From contig OZ005695.1 in assembly GCA_963930775.1 (NCBI GenBank), positions 8,184,001 through 8,248,000 of the forward strand: a DNA stretch of 64,000 nucleotides, given 5' to 3'. The stretch comes from Cliona cf. orientalis. Taxonomy: Eukaryota > Porifera > Demospongiae > Clionaida > Clionaidae. A program made the translations under genes and the position numbers. Positions 48,601 through 64,000 of the stretch are shown here, piece after piece. The notes beneath the pieces were generated by a model. The model was not told where the DNA came from. It ran no database searches and saw nothing but the letters and a program-made list of their open reading frames with translations. Numbering within the stretch: the first letter of the stretch is position 1; each line of letters opens with the position of its first letter.

Positions 48601-49950
48601 TTGTTTGCATCATTATTATGATGGAAGGGGCTGCCACCCTGAATGTTAGGCTTCTGCTTCTCATATATTATTTGAATAGAGAAAATTTGTGGAGAGGTGC
48701 TGGGTTGATAGCTACATTGACATTATTCATAATTACAGTAAATAAATCTTATTTGCTATAATTATAGCAGGTTCTGCTTTGGACATACCGAAACTCCATC
48801 AGCTTGATTATCTGGAGAGAAATGGAAAGAAAGTAAAACTTATTTATGCAGTTGCTGCCCATTGGGATAAAGTTGCCCTCAGATTACATTTTGAGGGATA
48901 CGACATAGACAGAATTGCTAGGGATCACCATCAGCAGAGTGTCTTAGCTGCTACTACAGTGTTCACTGAGTGGCTTAATGGTAAAGGTCGCCAGCCACCA
49001 TCCTGGGCTGTACTAATTAAGGCTCTCCAGGAAACAGAATTATCTACAGACATTATTAATGATCTGGAATGCATTTTGGGCATCAGTAACGATGATTTAA
49101 CTGAGCCACAAGAAGCATTGCATGTATCCTCTCTTTGCAGTAAGTCTCATGACACAGGAATAGTGTTTTTAATATCGATCCACATAATATTGTATCTACA
49201 GGTTTATCAGAGATCTAGAATGAAGGAAAAACTTCTTTAAATGTGTGGTCCATAGCTACCACAACCACAACCACGGCTGATGGTGCTAAAGGTAAATTGG
49301 AAACTCCATAACAGTTTTTGTTAATGTGCAGATTTCAGAAACTTCCTTAGGGTTACTAATTAGCTAATGGGAGGGCTAGTCTTAGGATCACTGAAACTTA
49401 ATCTAGGACTTCACACTGTGTATGCTGTATATATATATAATAATATTATATAATACCATTGTGTTCGATACATGCAGCCTCTGGTGCACGTGAATTAGGG
49501 CAACAACCTGAAACGATGTTAACACTCGAAAGAAGATCAGATCTACCACTACATGGTATATTATGATGTGAAATAAAATATGCATGTAGCTACTCGTGAT
49601 TCACTTTTCCTGCTTGATAATGCTATATTATAGGCAATAAGCCCAAACTGCCAGAGCTACAACTACTTAAGGGTCGTGGTGGAAGAAAGGTGAAGGTTAT
49701 CGAAGGTGTGGGGGACAAATGGAAAGACTTGGCGAGATCCCTTAACTTCAGTGAACTTAGAATTGATAGTATTATCGATGCCGGAGCACCACGTGAGCAA
49801 TCTGAAGAAGCATGCCAACGGATGTTTAGTGAATGGTTGGATGGAGACGGTGATTTGAAAGGTCCAGTGACCTGGGACACTCTCATCCAGAGTACAATAG
49901 ATGCTGGACTGATGGATATGGCTGATACATTGAAGGAACTCATCAGATAA
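42678..49950 (+). CDS. Ankyrin-Roc-COR (Roco) protein with two C-terminal death domains, 6 exons, 2,186 aa
   Basis: A large signalling GTPase-scaffold. Exons: 42678-48092, 48149-48464, 48771-49139, 49226-49291, 49478-49555, 49634-49950, phases consistent. Residues of about 40-1120 hold many ankyrin repeats (GDTLLHIACQNGWLDMVKQL, TPLHLACKYGHSVEVVEFLL, repeated GDTALHLSA..). The Roc GTPase starts near 1140: P-loop GNSGVGKST (from 1152), DFAGHREF (1209), VIGSHAD. The COR region follows to about 1750, then an acidic linker. Death domain 1 (about 1925-2030) includes WDKVALRLHFEGYDIDRIAR and FTEWLNGKG. Death domain 2 (about 2100-2186) includes WKDLARSLNFSELRIDSII and FSEWLDGDGD. DAPK1 shares the ankyrin-Roco-death order, but here the kinase is absent. 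Start: first in-frame ATG; 42684 is also possible. Roles in death or stress signalling are inferred. Confidence 0.85.
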
Positions 49951-50605
49951 CACTACTAGACAGAAAAAATTTGAAACATGGTTGAAAAGGATTTCAAAAA
50001 TGTGTTACAATTTCCATTATTATTGTGCCGCTTTATATTATTATGACATGTACTGTGCTACATACTACAATGTCATGTAGTTGCTATATTCCCCTACTAG
50101 TGCATATTATATATCCCTAAGTGCTACTGTAACATTAAATTTATTAAGTTTCGTTGTATCTGGTTGTCACCTTGTAGCTATTACTATATTTGTGTGCTGC
50201 CATGGAGATCAGTATAATACATTATTATCATTATTACACCTTGGAAACTTCGGATGTTTGTTCTTAGTTCAACTTCCACTTGACCAGTTTGGTTCAAATT
50301 TCCAAATTTTTTCTTAGGGAGTGGTGGTGGCATTATGGAGAGAGGGCATGCCCCAAAATTGGACAGGTTTCTCGTTACCCCCCAGACCTTGTTACACATG
50401 TAATTTGGCAGAACTCCTTACTGGTATTGCAACACTATACTATTTCCTGGATGGGCAGGGCTAGGCTAGAGATAGAATTCCATTCCATTTTACCGGCACT
50501 GACATGTGATTTGATCAGCTAGCGCCGTCGTCATATCACAGCAATCCACCAACGAACACACTGATCGATCGTCTGTGCTGAGATCCAGAGAAAGGCTCTT
50601 CAAAG
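49951..50605. other. Intergenic region before tetraspan gene B
   Basis: AT-rich sequence with no supported gene. It contains the 3' UTR of the ankyrin-Roco gene and, near 50510-50600, a moderately GC-rich promoter-like segment (CGCCGTCGTCATATC) leading into the ATG at 50606. Confidence 0.5.
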
Positions 50606-59415
<8,810 letters not shown>

Positions 59416-59443
59416 AAACAATAGACTAGAAAAGGCCTTATAC

Positions 59444-61510
59444 TCATAAAACTAGCTCTACTTCATAAGCCTCACTGCTAAAGTAGCCACCCCACTTGTG
59501 ACTTCTGCGGACAAATTTTGGTCGAGGTTCATCTTCTTCAGAGTCATCTATAGCTACTGCAGTTTTTGCTATAGGTTCCTTGATTTCCAGCAATGGTGTG
59601 GTGACTTCATGATCAGCAGAATCATCCAATGCAATTAAATTTGGTATTTCTTCAGCATCTGTAGCCAGGGTACTGGGTAGTACTGCCTGCTGACCTACAT
59701 GAACATTCTGTTCGTAAAAACTTTCATTTGTATCCATTTGTTCTTCGTATTCACCCTGTAACATGAATGCTTCAAGAGAATCGACTTTTTCCGTCACCTC
59801 TGTTTCCTTAGCTTGAGCCACAGGGAGAGTAAGTATGGTCGCTTCTTCCTGCACAACACCAGGGTCTTGCTTCCAGTTGACTTCAACGTGTGTTGAACCT
59901 GCACTCACCACGGTACCCTCCAGGTAGAGGGAAGTGTCATCTGGTGCGACCCAATCTGGACCTGGACAAACTTTGGACCCCACTCTCGGCCTGCCGTCAA
60001 TAGTGACATCATCCTTAACTGCGATGGCGACCCCACCCAACCATATCTGCACGAGATGCTTGCCAGCGCAACGAGGAACAAACTCGATGTTCCAGCATTT
60101 ATTTTCTGTCGTTTCATACGATGCCACAGATTCTAGAACTTTGCGACATTTTCCGTAGAGTACCTGAAATTCAGGCTTTTCTACCATGCCTACGGAAAAG
60201 GTGACCTCGACTATTATTGGCATACTCAATTTTGGTGTGCGCACTTTCAATCCATTGTCATCAACGACATTCACACTGATATCTCCCTCAGCAATGGGCG
60301 CCACGTGTAAGTCCTCCCATGATAAGTCTGAGGACTGTAGCAGCTTTAATGGTTTAGAGCTCGTCTTAAATACGAGGGGGCGTGGCAAGGACTCGTGGTT
60401 CCATGCTGCTTTTCCTACCTCCGCTAGAATCTTGGTTCCCTCTGAATTCATGGCGATCCTGTCGGCTGGGTTGACAAGGCGCTGGGCCTTTTGTGTCATC
60501 CTGAGACCAGCCTGGATTTTGTTCAACACCAGATCGATCATACTCTTTTCTGACCACACCTGCTTCTTCGATTGTGAGTCATAGTTGTCGATGTATTGTA
60601 CCAGCGTTTCTCGCTTCTCTTGTAGCCGTCTTATCCTCTTGTCAAACTCTGCACTCACTTTTTCTCTCAACTTTTTTGTGTAGCTTTCACCTGCCATCTC
60701 TCCGTCTACCCTAGCTATATACTCGCGGTATTTTTCATAGGTCCTTTGTGTTCCTTGTACCTCTTTGCTTTGCTGATCAATTTTATCTTGTAGCTTTTTA
60801 TCCGCTTCTTCTAGGAGGCTGACGGAGTGGTTCTGGTGCAGTTTGACCATGCAGATGTGGCATATCACCTGAGAACAGCTGTCACAGTACATTGTCACCT
60901 TTTGTCCGTGCCTACCGCAGAGGTGGGTCTTCCTTTTCGGCCCTAAACTATCAGCCGTGATCTCCTTGATGGGCCTGACCGTGTGCTCAGCGAAAATGAC
61001 TAATTCTTCATGTGTCTCTGTACACCTCTGACAGATTCCACCACACTCATCGCAGTGGTTGGTGATAGGCTTTTCTTTCGAGCATGAACCACACTTTTGG
61101 CTCAACTTTGTCTTGGTCAGAGACTTCTGCAGGAGCTCCATCTCTATGGCCTGTATGGCTTCAAAATCAGCTGGAAACTGAGCCACGCCACCTAGTGGTA
61201 CAGCGTGCTCTCTCTTGCAAACTGGACAACTAATTTTTTGTTCCTTTACAGCTCTCTCGATCTCAATATCGTCATAGCTCTGTTCTTCTTTGACTGTCTC
61301 TCCATCTGCTTCATGCGTGCTGGCTGTTCTGATGCTTTCCAAATGCTTAGCTGATTTAGCTGCTCTCTCTTCTTTCATACTTAGAGTCTTCTGCAAACAG
61401 GCCAGGCAGTAGGTGTGGGAGCATGGTAGTATCTTAGGCTCCTTGTACTGCTCCAAGCATATTCCACAAGTTAGGCTAGAGCTCTTGTTAGTACTTCCAC
61501 CCTCTGCCAT
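59444..61510 (-). CDS. TRIM protein: RING-B-box1-B-box2-coiled coil-filamin-like-MIB/HERC2-like, 688 aa, single exon
   Basis: A probable E3 ubiquitin ligase. The start is ATG at 61510 (MAEGG); the frame is open upstream but lacks an earlier ATG. RING: C15, C18, C30, H32, C35, C38, then C95 and C98, so the last zinc pair is separated by an unusual Lys/Glu-rich insertion of about 56 residues. B-box 1 spans about 140-176 (CGSC, CDEC, CQRC) and B-box 2 about 198-228 (CGRH, CDSC, CHIC, H..NH). A coiled coil follows at about 230-320. Residues of about 405-505 resemble a filamin-type Ig domain (FVPRCAGKHLVQIWLGG), as in TRIM2/3/45/71. Residues of about 508-550 (GSKVCPGPDW ... EGTVV) resemble a MIB/HERC2 domain. 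An acidic tail completes it. The coding region is intronless, which suggests a retrogene, and its stop faces tetraspan B. Substrate unknown. Confidence 0.85.
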   Translation of the reverse strand: MAEGGSTNKSSSLTCGICLEQYKEPKILPCSHTYCLACLQKTLSMKEERAAKSAKHLESIRTASTHEADGETVKEEQSYDDIEIERAVKEQKISCPVCKREHAVPLGGVAQFPADFEAIQAIEMELLQKSLTKTKLSQKCGSCSKEKPITNHCDECGGICQRCTETHEELVIFAEHTVRPIKEITADSLGPKRKTHLCGRHGQKVTMYCDSCSQVICHICMVKLHQNHSVSLLEEADKKLQDKIDQQSKEVQGTQRTYEKYREYIARVDGEMAGESYTKKLREKVSAEFDKRIRRLQEKRETLVQYIDNYDSQSKKQVWSEKSMIDLVLNKIQAGLRMTQKAQRLVNPADRIAMNSEGTKILAEVGKAAWNHESLPRPLVFKTSSKPLKLLQSSDLSWEDLHVAPIAEGDISVNVVDDNGLKVRTPKLSMPIIVEVTFSVGMVEKPEFQVLYGKCRKVLESVASYETTENKCWNIEFVPRCAGKHLVQIWLGGVAIAVKDDVTIDGRPRVGSKVCPGPDWVAPDDTSLYLEGTVVSAGSTHVEVNWKQDPGVVQEEATILTLPVAQAKETEVTEKVDSLEAFMLQGEYEEQMDTNESFYEQNVHVGQQAVLPSTLATDAEEIPNLIALDDSADHEVTTPLLEIKEPIAKTAVAIDDSEEDEPRPKFVRRSHKWGGYFSSEAYEVELVL

Positions 61511-62777
61511 TTTTGAAGCATTGAGTTGCTGAATTGGCAAAAATATTTGCTAATTTTAGCATTAAGGTTATTTTTGGTTTTGCCCATTTTTGGTAATGGG
61601 TACATCCCTGCCTAAATTACAGCTTAGCAGCACATAATAAGTTTGTTATACATATACACACATACACACACTCTCACTCGTAGGTTATTTTACTTTCGGT
61701 TGTATCGACCAATCGAGTCAATGCACAGGACCAGCTCGACTATCGATCAGCCAACAAGAACAGCTTTCCACTGAAGTCTGTCCACTAACTGAACAACGGC
61801 TGTATAAATATAATTTTTTTCGTGTTTGAGATTTTTCTTTTGTTACACATTTTTCTTTTTGTTTTTACCAATATCCCTTACAGGAATCAGTATACAACAT
61901 ATATACCCACACATTGAATCATTACCACACCTTAACACCTTATTATTATAGGAGATCAAGATCATACCTTATACATAGCTTTTGCTGCTATATGTAAAAT
62001 TAGGTTCAATAATAATAATATTAATTATTATCATGTGTGACAACTTTCATAATAAGTTATAATATGCTGTATAATATGTATACACTGTAGCCTTGTCCCC
62101 GGCCGGGCCTGGGGACTGCACTGATTTGTCACACACACACACACACACACACACACCTGTACATGTACCCAGTGGATGATGATTGCAGGCAGCATAAGAC
62201 ATAATTATATACAATGCATAATTAGCTTCAGTGGCGTCTCTAGGCAATTGTTTAACTGTATGGCCTGGAATGGCTCATGGCATGCAGATCTAGTGGTAAC
62301 AACTAGACACGTACCCTTTAGCTTGACCGTAGTGTATCTATATACATGCACCCTTTTTAAAAGGAGATCTATAATATAATTATTATAACAATGTATGCAT
62401 GATATTATAATAATATTATTAGCAAAAGAAGTGCAACAAGAATTGGCTAAAGTGTATATAATATTATATCAATGGCTATAGCCAGTTACAGTTTCATAAA
62501 CTCAAATATGTGTAGCTACAGTAGTTACAAAAATTAATCATTATCTTGTTTTTTTTTGCGGGTTTTATAAACTCAGTTTAGATCTCATAATATATGCATG
62601 ATATTATATTATTAGCAAAAGAAACATAACAGTGCAACAAGAATTGGCTAAAGTGTATAGATCAATGGCTATAGCCAGTTACAGTTTCATAAACTCAAAT
62701 GTATAGCTATAGTAGTTACAAAATCATTATCTTGTTTTTTTTTGCTTTTTTTTGTGGGTTTTAGCTATATACTCAGC
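61511..62777. other. Intergenic region between the TRIM gene and the last beta-helix gene
   Basis: AT-rich. It contains the TRIM promoter or 5' UTR, a CA microsatellite (about 62131-62155), ATAATATTAT palindromes and a tandem duplication next to the beta-helix gene (62396-62788). No ORF supported. Confidence 0.55.
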
Positions 62778-62788
62778 TTAGACCTCAG
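62396..62788. repeat. Tandem duplication (about 200-bp period) including the 3' end of the beta-helix gene
   Basis: Two copies, about 62396-62594 and 62595-62788, share GCAACAAGAATTGGCTAAAG, TCAATGGCTATAGCCAGTTA, CAGTTTCATAAACTCAAAT and ATTATCTTGTTTTTTTT. The second copy ends with the authentic stop (GAG GTC TAA on the minus strand). The first copy contains the same stop context (GAG ATC TAA), so the final codons were duplicated with the 3' UTR. Confidence 0.85.
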
Positions 62789-64000
62789 TCTCCTCCGGAT
62801 CCACTGAAACTTTCTGCTCATTGCTTTCCTTTTGTGGTTCTGGTATCGCCAGTTGGGGTTGGTGCACCTCTACAACAGAAACAGTGGGACTCACGGGTGC
62901 TACTTTGAGCGGCACATTGTAATCATTAGTGTTAATAGGGTGATCAATTATGTCCAGTAGTTCGTAGAATTGGTGAATGTCATCATCAGGCGGTGGGCTC
63001 CGGTGACATTTAGGTTGTGGTTTTCGATTACCGTTACGGCGAAATAATTTGTCAATCGTTCCTTTAAGGTTCATCTTCATCACCTTTGAGAATACTGAGG
63101 TGTACGTGTAGACATGGTAGAGGATGATAATCAGCAGGGCGATAAATGTGATGATGACCGATGTCCAGGCAGCTGCTCTCTGGTTGCTTGGCTCATCAAG
63201 AGAATACCAGGTGAATATTGTGAAGGATAGGATATTTATGTAGAAAAATGTCTCAAGTACATCCACTGGCCATTTCCTGTACAGTCTGCTACCAAAGAAC
63301 TGTCTAAGAGCAAAAATGCAACACAATGTAAAACTGATAGCTGTAAGAGCAACTGTGGGGTCATTAGAAACATTGGTAGTGGCTACAAGATACAAAATGA
63401 TTCGAACAATCAGCAGCAGTCCAGTCCAGTAGCGATGCTTGGGGGTGTAAGGTGCATGGTAGGTCTCGATGAAAGTCTGTATTTTAGGATTCCTCGACCA
63501 CCTAAAGATTCTCCACCTTGGAAGGTAGAGGAGCCACTGCCAGGAGAAGAGGAGAGCAGTGTAGAATAAACCGACCAGGAGAATGAGAACAGCTGCAATT
63601 AATAGAGGAATATGCTTTCCAGAGAGATAACTGACAGTTGCATCAGGGAGCCACAGCATTTCACTAGAACCACCAGGATACTTAAGAATCGCAACTGATA
63701 GAGACTTAAAGCAGAATCCAAGAAGATTAGCATAGGAAAGCAAAATTAGGGTAGCCAGAGTTGCCACTGGGTCCTTCTTTCCAATGAGGTTTGAAAACCG
63801 AGAAGAGTAGGAGCTGACAACAATAACCAAGACCACGAGAAGAATGACATAGGTAGGGAAAGCTAACAGTAGCCATGTTTTCATGTAAGCGTCCATTCCT
63901 GGAGAGAAACAGGTGTCAATTCCTAGTTCCAAGTTTAACCACGATATGAATATTGTGATAAAATTTGTTTCTTGAAATGGGAGCAGAATATTTTTGTTTG
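62778..64000 (-). CDS. Beta-helix family protein, C-terminal membrane domain (cut by right window edge)
   Basis: The frame is open from base 64000 to a TAA at 62778-62780 (407 codons). The visible part starts within the polytopic domain: FITIFISWLNLELGIDTCFS corresponds to the [20 protein letters not shown] segment of 7597-11328. Further family landmarks are SFSNLIGKKDPVATLATLIL-like sequence, [39 protein letters not shown] and a last TM block ending LYHVYTYTSVF. The cytoplasmic tail is longer than in the relatives (about 110 residues, Pro- and acid-rich, ending VDPEETEV). By analogy the signal peptide and beta-helix lie beyond the window. The stop region is duplicated downstream. Confidence 0.85.
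   Translation of the reverse strand, partial: NKNILLPFQETNFITIFISWLNLELGIDTCFSPGMDAYMKTWLLLAFPTYVILLVVLVIVVSSYSSRFSNLIGKKDPVATLATLILLSYANLLGFCFKSLSVAILKYPGGSSEMLWLPDATVSYLSGKHIPLLIAAVLILLVGLFYTALLFSWQWLLYLPRWRIFRWSRNPKIQTFIETYHAPYTPKHRYWTGLLLIVRIILYLVATTNVSNDPTVALTAISFTLCCIFALRQFFGSRLYRKWPVDVLETFFYINILSFTIFTWYSLDEPSNQRAAAWTSVIITFIALLIIILYHVYTYTSVFSKVMKMNLKGTIDKLFRRNGNRKPQPKCHRSPPPDDDIHQFYELLDIIDHPINTNDYNVPLKVAPVSPTVSVVEVHQPQLAIPEPQKESNEQKVSVDPEETEV

Noticed and set aside
48779-49240. Separate death-domain gene
   Set aside because: It is exon 3 of the ankyrin-Roco gene; the apparent start ATG is internal and the acceptor at 48770 joins it upstream.
62100-62160. Possible tRNA or structured RNA near the CCCGGCCGGGCCTGGGG sequence
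   Set aside because: No cloverleaf or conserved box could be drawn; it is a GC-rich palindrome next to a CA microsatellite.

Overview
The window reads as nuclear DNA of an early-branching animal, most likely a demosponge. The evidence is AT-rich sequence, many short GT-AG introns, clear metazoan orthologues (DNA-PKcs, ERCC1), a DEATH-NACHT-LRR receptor of the type known from Amphimedon, an ankyrin-Roco-death protein and a TRIM protein. No rRNA or tRNA gene, CRISPR array or phage feature was seen. Exon coordinates were worked out by hand from splice signals, reading phase and recalled family alignments. No search was run.

Layout. 1-1197 (-): N-terminal part of an intronless beta-helix surface protein that runs off the left edge. 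1826-14900 (-): the N-terminal third of DNA-PKcs in 29 exons. A complete intronless beta-helix/multi-pass protein (7597-11328, +) lies inside one of its introns on the opposite strand. 15062-19685 (+): a 16-exon TFIIB/BRF-like factor that shares a 161-bp promoter with DNA-PKcs. 19915-23649 (-): another intronless beta-helix protein. 24134-29491 (-): a 16-exon NLR (DEATH, NACHT, LRR) whose first exon encodes a hydrophobic leader ending in a canonical 2A ribosome-skipping motif. 29654-33682 (+): a diverged beta-helix protein, head-to-head with the NLR across 162 bp. 33799-35771 (+): ERCC1. 36094-41816 (+) and 50606-59415 (+): two paralogous four-TM proteins with matching exon structure. 42678-49950 (+), between them: a 2,186-residue ankyrin-Roc-COR protein with two C-terminal death domains. 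59444-61510 (-): a single-exon TRIM protein with filamin-like and MIB/HERC2-like domains. 62778-64000 (-): the C-terminal membrane part of a fifth beta-helix protein, cut by the right edge.

Biology. The window mixes DNA-repair and transcription housekeeping genes (DNA-PKcs, ERCC1, BRF-like) with genes of innate-immune type (NLR, ankyrin-Roco-death, TRIM). Through both runs a dispersed family of five intronless surface proteins. Each has, as far as visible, chlamydial Pmp-like GGA[I/M/L/V] and FxxN repeats outside the cell, a cysteine module, and a conserved polytopic C-terminal domain. The most notable points are the 2A leader on the NLR, its head-to-head pairing with a beta-helix receptor, and the nesting of beta-helix genes within the DNA-PKcs locus. 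Several miniature inverted-repeat elements lie in the introns.
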